This document shows positions 11,835 through 21,868 of a stretch of DNA of 64,000 bases, one piece after another. A model generated the notes under the pieces. The model did not search any database, was not told where the DNA came from, and saw nothing but the letters and a program-made list of their open reading frames with translations. Numbering within the stretch: position 1 is the stretch's first letter; each line of letters starts with the position of its first letter. Source of the stretch: Enterobacteriaceae bacterium RIT714 (lineage in GTDB: Bacteria; Pseudomonadota; Gammaproteobacteria; Enterobacterales; Enterobacteriaceae); assembly GCA_009668015.1 (NCBI GenBank), contig WJYB01000004.1, positions 186,001-250,000 on the forward strand. Reading direction: 5' to 3'. The position numbers and the translations under genes were made by a program.

Positions 11835-12563
11835 ATGATTGAACTTAAGACACAGCAGTTTGGCGACCATGAAATTCTACACGCTTTCCCTGGCGGAATG
11901 GGTGAGCAGCCGCTGCCCGTCGTGGTTTTTTATCATGGGTTTACCTCATCAAAACTGGTCTACAGCTATTTTGCGGTGGCGCTGGCTCAGGCGGGTTTTC
12001 GCGTGGTGATGCCTGATGCGCCCGATCACGGGGCGCGTTTTGCGGGCGATGAATCCATGCGGTTAGGGCAGTTCTGGCAAATTCTGCATGGGAACCTGGT
12101 TGAGTTCGCCGGATTACGGGATGCACTGTTTCAGGCGGGGCTGGTGGCCGACGAACGCCTGGCGGTCGCAGGGGCCTCGATGGGGGGAATGACGGCGCTG
12201 GGTATTATGGCGCGACACCCTGAAGTGAGGTGCGTGGCGAGCCTGATGGGGTCGGGATACTTTACCTCACTGGCCCGGACGCTGTTCCCGCCGCTGGAGC
12301 AGGACGTAGAAACTGTGCAGGCAGCCCTTGCGGAGTGGGACGTGAGCCGTGCGCTGCCGCAACTGGCCGATCGGCCTCTGCTGCTGTGGCACGGCGAGGC
12401 GGATGATGTCGTGCCCGCCGTGGAGACCTTTCGATTACAGCAGGCGTTAGTGGGTGAAGCGCGGGATAAAAATCTGACCTGTTTATGGGAAGCGGGGGTG
12501 AGGCATCGGATTACGCCAACGGCGCTGGACGCCACGGTCGAGTTCTTCCGCCAGCATCTCTGA
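11835..12563 (+). CDS. yjfP: YjfP alpha/beta-hydrolase esterase
   Basis: Cytoplasmic carboxylesterase of the alpha/beta-hydrolase fold, 242 residues (E. coli 249). The oxyanion segment FYHGFTSS (about 32-39), nucleophile elbow GASMG with Ser115, the acid loop WHGEADDVVP and the catalytic His in VRHRITP are all present. The physiological substrate is unknown; the E. coli enzyme acts on short-chain esters. Divergent from bsmA as in E. coli, but the ula operon that follows in K-12 is missing. Confidence 0.92.
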   Translation: MIELKTQQFGDHEILHAFPGGMGEQPLPVVVFYHGFTSSKLVYSYFAVALAQAGFRVVMPDAPDHGARFAGDESMRLGQFWQILHGNLVEFAGLRDALFQAGLVADERLAVAGASMGGMTALGIMARHPEVRCVASLMGSGYFTSLARTLFPPLEQDVETVQAALAEWDVSRALPQLADRPLLLWHGEADDVVPAVETFRLQQALVGEARDKNLTCLWEAGVRHRITPTALDATVEFFRQHL

Positions 12564-12583
12564 ACGCGGCACGGCGTCACGAT

Positions 12584-12607
12584 AAAAAAAGCCCCCGGGC
12601 AGGGGGC
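12584..12607 (-). terminator. Terminator after yjfY
   Basis: GCCCCC and GGGGGC arms enclose a 5-nt loop. The T-run (seven T) is on the minus strand, so it serves yjfY rather than yjfP. Confidence 0.75.
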
Positions 12608-12664
12608 AAGTCAAACTATGGCTATGTTCTCGTTGTTGGCTTTCCTGGTGCTAGCATTTAAGTC

Positions 12665-12940
12665 TTATCGGTAGATATCTGCGCTTGCATGCATATTGCC
12701 GTTGCTACCGGGCTCACGGGTGAATATCACGTGATAATACGTTGCGCCCTGTGCATCAGTTTCTTCATTAAGCGCCTGATCTGCTTCACTTTCAGTGGCG
12801 AAGTTATGATTAATGTAAATTACGCCCAGGCTCTGCACATCATCCATATTTCTGGCCTGTCGGCCGTCTATTTTTATGGCTGCCATCGCGTTTGCACTAA
12901 GCAAAAGCGCAGCCAGAATGGCAATAACGATGTTTTTCAT
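12665..12940 (-). CDS. yjfY: YjfY, secreted DUF1471 protein
   Basis: 91-residue periplasmic protein with a cleavable signal (MKNIVIAILAALLLSANAMA) and a single DUF1471 domain containing NMDDVQSLGVIYINHN and ending HASADIYR. Nearly identical to E. coli YjfY in the mature part; function not established, though DUF1471 paralogues respond to stress. Third member of the family in 2.2 kb (yjfN, bsmA, yjfY). Start at the ATG that gives the E. coli length. Divergent from the rpsF operon. Confidence 0.88.
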   Translation of the reverse strand: MKNIVIAILAALLLSANAMAAIKIDGRQARNMDDVQSLGVIYINHNFATESEADQALNEETDAQGATYYHVIFTREPGSNGNMHASADIYR

Positions 12941-13152
12941 GATATGCGCTCCACGACTACGTGCGGTATGACAGTTTTCCTCTCCTTCTTTCCGGGATAG
13001 GGTCTGATTAAAGTGTAATCGCTTCTGTTGCCGGCAATCGCGACCATTTCTGATGCTGTTGTTCAAAAAAGTAGCGCTTTCCGATGTGTCTAATTTTAAA
13101 TCATCCACTTAGACCCGCTTTGCGCTTAGTGCGAATTAATTGCGCAATCAGC

Positions 13153-13181
13153 TTGAGTTTTTGGGGGTTCGCAATTAGAAT
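13153..13181 (+). promoter_or_regulatory. rpsF operon promoter
   Basis: TTGAGT and TAGAAT at exactly 17-bp spacing, followed by the G+C-rich discriminator GACGCG. Such discriminators are typical of ribosomal promoters under stringent (ppGpp/DksA) control. Predicted start near 13188 leaves a leader of about 90 nt before rpsF. Confidence 0.75.
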
Positions 13182-13187
13182 GACGCG

Positions 13188-13676
<489 letters not shown>

Positions 13677-13682
13677 TTTCTG

Positions 13683-14229
<547 letters not shown>

Positions 14230-14258
14230 TCGGGCACGGTCCATTAATACGACTTTAA

Positions 14259-14720
<462 letters not shown>

Positions 14721-14746
14721 TTTTTTTACTCTGTTAGCGTTTGAAG

Positions 14747-14776
14747 CGCCGGCCTTGTGCCGGCGTTTTGTTTTTT
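14747..14776 (+). terminator. Terminator of the rpsF operon
   Basis: CGCCGGC and GCCGGCG arms with a CTTGT loop, followed by TTTTGTTTTTT. Confidence 0.9.
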
Positions 14777-14875
14777 AGCCCTACCCAAAATGGTCTATCT
14801 CTTCTTGTATGGTAGATATTCCTGGCGCATTCTCTGATAATAAATTGAAACGCAATTTTATCTTTGAGATTTGCC

Positions 14876-15814
14876 ATGGACTCCGCTCTGCCTACGCCCG
14901 TATTTGCCCGTAAAAAAGTCGCTTATGCCTGCGCCACGCTGTGTTGTTTGCTGTGGGGAAGCTCCTATCCGGCAATAAAAAGTGGCTATGAACTCTTCCA
15001 GATAGCGACTGACGATATCCCCTCCAAAGTGGTTTTCGCGGGTTATCGTTTTCTCTTCGCCGGCCTTTTACTGCTGCTGTTCGCACTGGCGCAGCGTAAA
15101 CCCATTGCCAGGCTCACTCCCCGCCAGTTTGGGCAACTGACGCTGCTGGGCCTGACCCAAACGTCAATCCAGTATGTTTTCTTTTATGTGGGGCTTGCAT
15201 ACACGACAGGCGTGAAAGGCTCGATCATGAATGCGACCGGGACCTTTTTCAGCGTCCTGTTGGCGCACTTTATCTATCAGAACGACAGACTCAGCTATAA
15301 CAAAACGCTGGGCTGTATTCTGGGTTTTGCCGGCGTGATGCTGGTGAACGTTAACAGCGGCTTGATGGATTTTACGTTTGTCTGGAACGGCGATGGTTTT
15401 GTGGTGCTGGCCGCCTTTATCCTCTCCGCCGCCACGCTGTATGGAAAGCGGATCTCTCAGACGGTGGACCCGACGGTGATGACCGGCTGGCAGCTGGCGA
15501 TTGGAGGGATGGTGTTGATGGCAGGAGGCTACGCCACGGGCGGAACGCTGGAAGTGCACAGCATGGCTGCCGTTGCGATTCTGGGCTATCTGACGTTGCT
15601 TTCGTCCGTGGCCTTTGCACTCTGGAGCGTACTGCTGAAAGTTAACCGCGTCAGTATGATTGCCCCGTTCAACTTTGTGGTTCCCGTCGCCGGTACAGTG
15701 CTGTCTGCGATTTTCCTTGGCGAAAATATTATGGATATCAAATACGCCATTGCGCTGGTGCTGGTGTGTTCGGGGATTTGGTGGGTGAACAAAGTCGGCA
15801 AAAAAGCCCGGTAA
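14876..15814 (+). CDS. DMT-superfamily (EamA) transporter
   Basis: 312-residue inner-membrane protein with two EamA repeats and about ten TM helices; the first repeat opens CCLLWGSSYPAIKSGYEL. DMT members export amino acids or metabolites, but the substrate is not predictable here. ATG chosen because the upstream TTG at 14864 adds only four residues. Not part of the E. coli K-12 order, where ytfA/ytfB follow rplI. Its stop codon lies inside a REP-like palindrome. Confidence 0.85.
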   Translation: MDSALPTPVFARKKVAYACATLCCLLWGSSYPAIKSGYELFQIATDDIPSKVVFAGYRFLFAGLLLLLFALAQRKPIARLTPRQFGQLTLLGLTQTSIQYVFFYVGLAYTTGVKGSIMNATGTFFSVLLAHFIYQNDRLSYNKTLGCILGFAGVMLVNVNSGLMDFTFVWNGDGFVVLAAFILSAATLYGKRISQTVDPTVMTGWQLAIGGMVLMAGGYATGGTLEVHSMAAVAILGYLTLLSSVAFALWSVLLKVNRVSMIAPFNFVVPVAGTVLSAIFLGENIMDIKYAIALVLVCSGIWWVNKVGKKAR

Positions 15815-15832
15815 GCGCTAACGCCACCGGGC
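15806..15832. repeat. REP-like palindrome at the DMT/ytfB junction
   Basis: GCCCGGTAAGCG pairs with CGCCACCGGGC. It overlaps the last codons of the DMT gene and ends 7 bp before the ytfB stop, between two convergent genes. Confidence 0.65.
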
Positions 15833-15838
15833 AATGGG

Positions 15839-16480
15839 TTATCTCACACGCAGAAAACTGCCGTCAGGCTGGCGCATAAACAGCACCTGCTGATTATTTC
15901 CGGTATCAATCGTCAGGCCTGTCACCACGCCGTTGGCGTTCTGGCGAATCTGCACGACCTGGCCATTTTGCAGATTACTCAGGGGTTTTCCTGCGCCTTC
16001 TACCTGTGCCATCGCATAGACATCGGTCGCTGGCAGATTATGGTCACGGAACAGCTGCGCCAGCGTTTTGCCAGGCTCTACGCGATAAGAGCGCCACTGC
16101 TGCTCAATGCCGGTTGGCTGTTGGGCTTGCGACTGGACAGGCGCGGCGGCTTGCTCCTGCGGCTGTTCTTCCTGAACAGGCTCAGGAGAAACGGGAGCCA
16201 CCTGGCCGGGATCGTTTGACGGCGTGACCAGCTGCGTTGGCATGGACTGCTGATCGGGCTGAGGCCGCGACTGCGACTGCATATCCAGCTGCGCATTACG
16301 GCTGACAGGCTGGGTATCTGTGTCATCGCCAGAAGGAAGCAGAAAGCCGACCACGACCAGCAGGGCTGCAATAATGATGCCTCTGCGATGCAGGGGCGGC
16401 AGCGGATCCATGATGCGAAAATGGTCTGGCGCGTGCCAGATTTTCGCCAGGGTAGGTTTCAGTTCAAATCGCCCGGGCAT
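15839..16480 (-). CDS. ytfB: YtfB, cell-division-associated OapA-family protein
   Basis: 213 residues. A short cytoplasmic N-terminus precedes one TM helix (about residues 33-52), a Pro/Gln-rich periplasmic linker follows (about 55-125), and the C-terminal OapA/LysM-like domain (about 128-213) begins WRSYRVEPGKTLAQLFRDHNLP. In E. coli YtfB localises to the septum and binds glycans; overproduction causes filamentation. Start at MPGRFELKPT matches E. coli; the open extension upstream is not conserved. Confidence 0.92.
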   Translation of the reverse strand: MPGRFELKPTLAKIWHAPDHFRIMDPLPPLHRRGIIIAALLVVVGFLLPSGDDTDTQPVSRNAQLDMQSQSRPQPDQQSMPTQLVTPSNDPGQVAPVSPEPVQEEQPQEQAAAPVQSQAQQPTGIEQQWRSYRVEPGKTLAQLFRDHNLPATDVYAMAQVEGAGKPLSNLQNGQVVQIRQNANGVVTGLTIDTGNNQQVLFMRQPDGSFLRVR

Positions 16481-16762
16481 GGCTCTCCTCCTGCTCCGCG
16501 TCATTTTTCCCGCTATCATTCCGGCCGGTACAGGGGGCTTTCCGCGCTCAATTCAGTCACGTACCTGAGGAGCTGCGGTGTGGTCGCCTGCCTGAAACCG
16601 GTATGGTTTGGGGTAATCATATCCTGTCCTGATAAGTATAGTTCGCTAACTGCCTGAATGGTGTAGCAAAGCAGGCTTCCATGACAGACGTTTGGGAATA
16701 ATCCTGATTGTCCCTATTGTTTCTTTTTCGCCGCAGTTTGTCATCTTTACTTACGACAAAGT
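16481..16762. other. Divergent ytfB-fklB intergenic region
   Basis: About 345 bp separate the two divergent starts. Apart from the fklB promoter annotated next, I see only short imperfect inverted repeats (GGGA...TCCC around 16692-16712) and no gene or RNA. Confidence 0.5.
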
Positions 16763-16791
16763 TTTACCCATAGGGGCGTGGCTGATATGCT
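16763..16791 (+). promoter_or_regulatory. Candidate fklB promoter
   Basis: TTTACC and TATGCT at 17-bp spacing, 35 bp upstream of the fklB ATG. Confidence 0.6.
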
Positions 16792-16825
16792 GCCCGCTAC
16801 TTTAAATGTGATGGAAGGAAAACCC

Positions 16826-17446
16826 ATGACCACCCCGACTTTTGACACTATCGAAGCGCAGGCAAGCTACGGTATCGGTTTGCAGGTAGGACAGCAGCTG
16901 AGCGAATCCGGCCTGGAAGGACTGTTACCGGAGGCACTGGTGGCGGGTATCGCTGATGCGCTGGAAGGCAAGCAGCCGGCCGTTCCGGTAGACGTCGTGC
17001 ACCGCGCGCTGCGTGAAATCCACGAGCGTGCAGATGCCGTTCGTCGCGAGCGTTTTGAAGAGATGGCTGCCGAAGGCGTGAAATATCTCGAAGAAAACCG
17101 CGAGAAAGAGGGTGTGAACAGCACCGAATCTGGCCTGCAGTTCCGCGTGATCACCCAGGGCGAAGGCGCAATCCCGGCCCGTACCAACCACGTTCGCGTG
17201 CACTACACCGGTAAACTGATCGACGGTACCGTGTTCGACAGCTCCGTTGCCCGTGGCGAACCTGCAGAATTCCCGGTAAACGGCGTGATCCCAGGCTGGA
17301 TCGAAGCGCTGACGCTGATGCCGGTTGGCTCTAAATGGGAACTGACTATCCCGCAAAACCTGGCCTATGGCGAGCGTGGCGCTGGCGCGTCCATCCCGCC
17401 ATTCAGCACCCTGGTGTTTGAAGTCGAGCTGCTGGAAATCCTGTAA
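16826..17446 (+). CDS. fklB: FKBP-type peptidyl-prolyl isomerase FklB
   Basis: Cytoplasmic FKBP22 that isomerises X-Pro peptide bonds. 206 residues: an N-terminal all-helical dimerisation domain (about 1-90) and a C-terminal FKBP domain (about 115-206) with [16 protein letters not shown], the [13 protein letters not shown] core and [22 protein letters not shown]. Identical length to E. coli. ATG at MTTPTF is preceded by GGAAGGAAAACCC; longer in-frame starts are not conserved. Confidence 0.96.
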   Translation: MTTPTFDTIEAQASYGIGLQVGQQLSESGLEGLLPEALVAGIADALEGKQPAVPVDVVHRALREIHERADAVRRERFEEMAAEGVKYLEENREKEGVNSTESGLQFRVITQGEGAIPARTNHVRVHYTGKLIDGTVFDSSVARGEPAEFPVNGVIPGWIEALTLMPVGSKWELTIPQNLAYGERGAGASIPPFSTLVFEVELLEIL

Positions 17447-17457
17447 TCGACGCGCTT

Positions 17458-17485
17458 TTTTCCTCTCCCTCGCGGGAGGGGAAAA
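17458..17485. repeat. Palindrome after fklB
   Basis: TTTTCCTCTCCC pairs with GGGAGGGGAAAA (one wobble) around a TCGC loop. The CTCTCCC/GGGAG core is the same as in the tandem array between ytfQ and ytfR, so it looks like a single copy of that repeat family. It may also terminate fklB transcription. Confidence 0.6.
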
Positions 17486-17753
17486 GAGTGATAAAACCTA
17501 TAGTTACGCCGATATCAACATTTTATCTTGCAAACGAACGAGTTGCGTGTATTTTTGTGAGCTGTTTCGCGTTGTATGAGTGATATGACACTCACTTTAA
17601 ACATATTATTAACATAATATCTATTTCATAGTATTCATCCCGCCGATTCTTACCTACTATCGATGAGTCTTTTACAGGCATCGTCGTTTTTTGACGTTAA
17701 TAAGGGCCAGAAGAGCCTAAACAACACAGACAGGTACAACAGGAAAATATCAC
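17486..17753 (+). promoter_or_regulatory. cycA upstream region with inverted repeat
   Basis: TGAGTG-ATATGA-CACTCA at 17577-17594 is a perfect 6-bp inverted repeat, and TTTTTGTGAGCTGTTTCGCG nearby is a weak CRP-like match. A CGTC/GACG stem with a T-rich loop lies near 17680-17695. In E. coli the cycA mRNA is repressed by the GcvB small RNA. No gene was seen in this stretch. Confidence 0.35.
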
Positions 17754-19163
17754 ATGGTAGATCAGGTAAAAGTCGAAGCCGAAGCTGAGGCTTCGTCTGA
17801 ACAGTCGCTACGGCGCAATCTTACAAACCGTCATATTCAGCTAATCGCCATCGGCGGTGCCATTGGTACCGGGCTGTTTATGGGGTCAGGCAAAACCATC
17901 AGTCTTGCCGGGCCGTCGATCATTTTTGTCTATATGATCATCGGTTTTATGCTCTTTTTCGTGATGCGTGCAATGGGTGAGTTGCTGCTCTCGAATCTCG
18001 AATACAAATCCTTTAGCGATTTTGCCTCCGACCTGCTCGGGCCGTGGGCGGGCTATTTTACCGGCTGGACCTACTGGTTCTGCTGGGTGGTGACCGGTAT
18101 GGCGGACGTTGTCGCGATTACCGCCTACGCCCAATTCTGGTTCCCCGGGCTGTCAGACTGGGTGGCGTCCCTTGCGGTGATCGTCCTGCTGCTGAGCCTC
18201 AACCTCGCCACGGTGAAAATGTTCGGTGAGATGGAGTTCTGGTTCGCGATGATCAAAATCGTCGCGATAGTAGGGCTTATCGTTGTCGGTCTGGTCATGG
18301 TGCTGACCCACTTCCAGTCGCCGACGGGCGTCGAAGCGTCATTCACCCACCTGTGGAATGACGGGGGCTGGTTCCCGAAAGGGCTGAGCGGCTTCTTTGC
18401 TGGCTTCCAGATTGCGGTCTTCGCGTTCGTGGGTATTGAGCTGGTGGGGACGACGGCTGCGGAGACCAAAGATCCGGAGAAATCCCTGCCGCGCGCCATT
18501 AACTCGATTCCCATCCGCATCATTATGTTTTACGTCTTCGCGCTGATCGTCATTATGTCCGTGACGCCGTGGAGCTCGGTCGTTGCTACCAAAAGCCCGT
18601 TTGTCGAGCTGTTCGTGCTGGTGGGGCTGCCCGCTGCGGCGAGCCTGATTAACTTCGTGGTGCTGACCTCTGCGGCCTCTTCGGCGAACAGCGGCGTCTT
18701 CTCTACCAGCCGTATGCTGTTTGGTCTGGCGCAGGAAGGGGTCGCCCCGAGCGCCTTCGCTAAGCTCTCTAAACGTGCCGTACCGGCGAAAGGGCTGACC
18801 TTCTCCTGTATCTGCCTGCTGGGCGGGGTGGTGATGCTTTACGTCAACCCGAGCGTCATTGGCGCGTTCACGATGATCACCACGGTGTCCGCCATTCTGT
18901 TTATGTTTGTCTGGACCATTATCCTCTGCTCGTACCTGGTGTACCGCAAACAGCGTCCACAGCTGCATGAGAAATCCATCTACAAGATGCCGCTGGGCAA
19001 ATTGATGTGCTGGGTCTGCATGGCGTTCTTTGTGTTCGTCCTGGTGCTGCTGACGCTGGAAGACGACACCCGTCAGGCGCTGATGGTCACGCCGCTGTGG
19101 TTTATCGCTCTGGGGCTGGGCTGGCTGTTCATTGGTAAGAAACGCATGGCTGGCATGCGTTAA
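17754..19163 (+). CDS. cycA: D-alanine/D-serine/glycine:H+ symporter
   Basis: APC-superfamily amino-acid permease with 12 TM helices, 469 residues (E. coli 470). TM1 contains the conserved unwound segment AIGGAIGTGLFMGSG, and helix 6 carries FVGIELVGTTAAETKDPEKSLPRA. Imports glycine, beta-alanine, D-alanine, D-serine and D-cycloserine. Nearly identical to the E. coli protein throughout. Long upstream region of about 300 bp; converges on ytfE. Confidence 0.97.
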   Translation: MVDQVKVEAEAEASSEQSLRRNLTNRHIQLIAIGGAIGTGLFMGSGKTISLAGPSIIFVYMIIGFMLFFVMRAMGELLLSNLEYKSFSDFASDLLGPWAGYFTGWTYWFCWVVTGMADVVAITAYAQFWFPGLSDWVASLAVIVLLLSLNLATVKMFGEMEFWFAMIKIVAIVGLIVVGLVMVLTHFQSPTGVEASFTHLWNDGGWFPKGLSGFFAGFQIAVFAFVGIELVGTTAAETKDPEKSLPRAINSIPIRIIMFYVFALIVIMSVTPWSSVVATKSPFVELFVLVGLPAAASLINFVVLTSAASSANSGVFSTSRMLFGLAQEGVAPSAFAKLSKRAVPAKGLTFSCICLLGGVVMLYVNPSVIGAFTMITTVSAILFMFVWTIILCSYLVYRKQRPQLHEKSIYKMPLGKLMCWVCMAFFVFVLVLLTLEDDTRQALMVTPLWFIALGLGWLFIGKKRMAGMR

Positions 19164-19164
19164 T

Positions 19165-19190
19165 AAAAAAAGGCCACAGCGTGTGTGGCC
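19165..19190 (-). terminator. Terminator for ytfE (minus strand)
   Basis: GGCCACA and TGTGGCC arms; the run of seven A on the plus side becomes the T-tract on the minus strand. Lies just beyond the cycA stop. Confidence 0.75.
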
Positions 19191-19208
19191 GAAATTCGGA
19201 CTTCAGGA

Positions 19209-19233
19209 AGGCGCTCTCGGGCGCCTTTTTTTA
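19209..19233 (+). terminator. Terminator for cycA (plus strand)
   Basis: GGCGC and GCGCC with a 6-nt loop followed by seven T. Its T-run overlaps the ytfE stop codon, so the two converging genes each end inside the partner's 3' end. Confidence 0.75.
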
Positions 19234-19893
19234 TTCACCTGCGAGGGCACGCGGGAACAACACATTGTTTTCCAGGCTGATGTGTTCCATCAGATCGTCG
19301 ATCAGCTCGTTAATGCCGTTATACATCGCTTTCCAGGTGGTGCAAGCGTCTGGCGGCGGGGTGACGTTGTCAGTCGTGTGTTTGATCACTTCCAGCAGTT
19401 CTCCCGCATCGTCGTGTTCACTTTCCATCACGCTGATTGGCCCCATGGCCTGACTGCCCATACCCTGTTTGATCATCGGGAACAGGATCTGCTCTTCTTT
19501 CATCATGTGGCTGGAGAGTTCCTGATTCAGCATGGTCAGATACTTGGCCAGACCGCGCGGTACGGAAGCTTTATCGGCATGCACACGCTCGACTTTGGTG
19601 GCCTGCAAAATCAGCTCTGGCAGCTGTTCGCGGTGACGGTCGTGGTAGCGCACAATGATGTGGTCAATGATTTCAGCCAGCGCCACGCTGCGCCAGTCTT
19701 TCTCTATCGGCTGCTCGGCCAGCTGCGCCAGCTCTGCTTCAATCGCGTCAACGTCCAGCTCCTTACGCAGAGCCGCACGCGCCAGCGTCTGCTTACCACC
19801 GCAGCAGTAATCCATATCGTATTTACGAAACAGCGCGGATGCGCGCGGAATGGAGAGCGCGAGCTCGCCAAGGGGTTGGTCGCGATAGGCCAT
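19231..19893 (-). CDS. ytfE: YtfE, di-iron repair protein (RIC)
   Basis: Repairs nitrosative and oxidative damage to iron-sulfur clusters; also reported to handle NO. 220 residues: N-terminal ScdA_N domain with the CCGG motif (about residues 29-32) and a C-terminal hemerythrin-like four-helix bundle. Di-iron ligand segments visible are [28 protein letters not shown] and HISLENN. The start is fixed by [12 protein letters not shown] as in E. coli. A perfect NsrR operator 27 bp upstream of the start codon marks it as a member of the NO regulon. Confidence 0.97.
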   Translation of the reverse strand: MAYRDQPLGELALSIPRASALFRKYDMDYCCGGKQTLARAALRKELDVDAIEAELAQLAEQPIEKDWRSVALAEIIDHIIVRYHDRHREQLPELILQATKVERVHADKASVPRGLAKYLTMLNQELSSHMMKEEQILFPMIKQGMGSQAMGPISVMESEHDDAGELLEVIKHTTDNVTPPPDACTTWKAMYNGINELIDDLMEHISLENNVLFPRALAGE

Positions 19894-19919
19894 AACAGTT
19901 ACCTCATCATTAATAATAT

Positions 19920-19942
19920 AAGATGCATTTTAAATGCATCTT
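19920..19942 (-). promoter_or_regulatory. NsrR operator of ytfE
   Basis: AAGATGCATTT, one spacer base, then AAATGCATCTT: a perfect 11-1-11 inverted repeat, the known architecture of dimeric NsrR sites. The regulator itself is encoded in this window. Confidence 0.9.
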
Positions 19943-20072
19943 TAAGGCGGCGCTATAACCCTTTAGTGGCAGCGGTGAAAATGAGAGATGCGTCACAATT
20001 ATTTTGCGCGTTTAACGTGCTGAATGGCTTTAAAAAATTCAGAAAATGAGGGCTTTACGCGCGGTTTCGCGT

Positions 20073-20099
20073 TAAACAACCCCGCGCGCCTGCCGATAG
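20073..20099 (+). promoter_or_regulatory. Sigma-28 (FliA) promoter for the Tsr-like receptor
   Basis: TAAA, then exactly 15 bases, then GCCGATAG, matching the FliA consensus TAAAGTTT-N11-GCCGATAA, 41 bp before the ATG. Confidence 0.78.
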
Positions 20100-20140
20100 A
20101 TACACGTCAGACAATATCCTGCATATAACAAAGGTTACGC

Positions 20141-21790
20141 ATGTTTAAACGTATAAAAGTCATCACTCTCTTGATTTCGGTGCTGCTGGTGCTCGGCGCG
20201 ATGCAACTGATCTCGGCGGGTGTGTTCATTAACGCTCTTAATAACGACAAAGATAACTTCACCGTCTCTCAACTCTCCAGCCAGAATGTCGCGGAATTTA
20301 CGGATGCCTGGATAAGCCTCAACCAGGCGCGTGTCACGCTGAACCGCGGCATGCTTCGTCTGCAAAGCAGCGTTGCGAGCCAGATTAACGGCGGCCAGTT
20401 AAATGAACTGGTCGCAACCGCCAAAAATTTGCTGGCTGACGCGCAGGGCCATTACGATAAATATTACGCCTTGCCGGAAACGCCGGGAATGGACGAAAAC
20501 CTGTCGAAACAGCTTGAGGAACAGTATCGCGTTTACGCGTCAACGCTGACGCAAATGAACGCCTTGCTGGCGCAGGGCAATCTGGAAGATATGTTCAAAC
20601 AGAATGCCGAGCAAAAGCAGACCGGGATGCAGAAAGTGTATCGTGAATGGCGTGAAGCGCAGGCGAAGCTGACCAACCGGGGTATGCAGGATAACGAAAG
20701 CGACTACAAACGTATTCTGTGGATCCTCTCCACCATTATGGTGGTGGTGGTTGGTGTGATTATCGCCAGCTGGATTGCGATGCGTCGTGTACTGCTGCAG
20801 CCGTTGCATGAGGTCATTAGCCATATCCGCGCGATTGCGGCAGGCGATCTGACTCAGCCCATCGAGGCCCACGGCAAAAACGAAATGGCCGTGCTGACGC
20901 GTAACGTGCAGGAGATGCAAACGGCGCTGGCAAACACGGTGGGTGTAGTTCGTGAAGGGGCTGACACCATTTATACCGGGGCCGGTGAAATCTCCGCAGG
21001 CAGTAACGACCTCTCTTCTCGTACCGAGCAGCAGGCCGCTTCCCTGGAAGAGACCGCCGCGAGCATGGAGCAGTTGACGGCGACCGTGAAGCAAAACGCG
21101 GACAATGCCCGCCAGGCTTCCCGTCTGGCTCTGGATGCCTCCACTACGGCGAAGAAAGGCGGCAGCGTGGTTGAAGGTGTTGTGCGCACCATGGACGATA
21201 TTGCTACCAGCTCCAGCAAAATCGCGCAGATCACCAATGTGATCGACGGTATTGCCTTCCAGACCAATATCCTTGCGCTTAACGCGGCGGTAGAAGCGGC
21301 GCGTGCGGGCGAGCAGGGGCGTGGTTTTGCCGTCGTTGCGGGTGAAGTTCGCACGCTGGCACAGCGCAGTGCTCAGGCGGCGAAAGAGATCAAAGCGCTG
21401 ATCGATGATTCCGGCGAACGCGTTAACGCGGGTTCACAGCTGGTGAATCAGGCGGGTAGCACCATGGCTGAAATTGTAAGTGCTGTCACGCGCGTGACCG
21501 ACATTATGGGCGAAATCGCTTCTGCCTCTGATGAGCAGAGCCGCGGTATTGATCAGGTCGGCCAGGCGGTGGCGGAGATGGACCGCGTCACGCAGCAGAA
21601 CGCCTCGCTGGTGGAAGAGTCAGCCGCCGCAGCGGCAGCGCTGGAAGATCAGGCCGCTCGTCTGAACGAAGCGGTTGCGGTGTTTAAAATCACCCGTGGT
21701 CAGGCGGTGAAAGCCGCGCCCATCAAAACCTATACGCCGAAAGCCAAACCGGCTGCGGCCGTGACAGAAGCCAACTGGGAAACGTTTTAA
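20141..21790 (+). CDS. Tsr-like methyl-accepting chemotaxis protein
   Basis: 549-residue chemoreceptor (Tsr has 551). TM1 about 7-30, periplasmic four-helix sensor, TM2 about 191-213, HAMP, methylation helices and the highly conserved tip [20 protein letters not shown]. The tail NWETF is the CheR/CheB-tethering pentapeptide, so this is a high-abundance-type receptor. Ligand-pocket residues Arg64, Asn68, Arg69 and Arg73 match Tsr by position, and Phe152 is kept, but the residue at Thr156 is Ala in an ungapped alignment. Binding of an amino acid or other carboxylate is likely; serine specificity is uncertain. Preceded by a FliA promoter. Absent at this site in E. coli. Confidence 0.93.
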   Translation: MFKRIKVITLLISVLLVLGAMQLISAGVFINALNNDKDNFTVSQLSSQNVAEFTDAWISLNQARVTLNRGMLRLQSSVASQINGGQLNELVATAKNLLADAQGHYDKYYALPETPGMDENLSKQLEEQYRVYASTLTQMNALLAQGNLEDMFKQNAEQKQTGMQKVYREWREAQAKLTNRGMQDNESDYKRILWILSTIMVVVVGVIIASWIAMRRVLLQPLHEVISHIRAIAAGDLTQPIEAHGKNEMAVLTRNVQEMQTALANTVGVVREGADTIYTGAGEISAGSNDLSSRTEQQAASLEETAASMEQLTATVKQNADNARQASRLALDASTTAKKGGSVVEGVVRTMDDIATSSSKIAQITNVIDGIAFQTNILALNAAVEAARAGEQGRGFAVVAGEVRTLAQRSAQAAKEIKALIDDSGERVNAGSQLVNQAGSTMAEIVSAVTRVTDIMGEIASASDEQSRGIDQVGQAVAEMDRVTQQNASLVEESAAAAAALEDQAARLNEAVAVFKITRGQAVKAAPIKTYTPKAKPAAAVTEANWETF

Positions 21791-21796
21791 ATCATA

Positions 21797-21861
21797 CCCG
21801 ATGGCGCTGAAGACCGTGTAGCCAGCGATTTGCAGCACCCGGCTTGCGCAGCGCCACCGGG
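21797..21861. repeat. REP-type inverted repeat
   Basis: CCCGATGGCGCTG and CAGCGCCACCGGG (one G-T mismatch) are separated by 39 bases. Lies between the convergent receptor and ytfF genes, a usual REP/BIME location. Confidence 0.6.
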
Positions 21862-21868
21862 CGTAGTT

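Noticed and set aside
19132-20049. Plus-strand ORF of 305 codons opposite ytfE
   Set aside because: It overlaps the cycA end, two terminators, ytfE and the NsrR operator, so it is a frame shadow.
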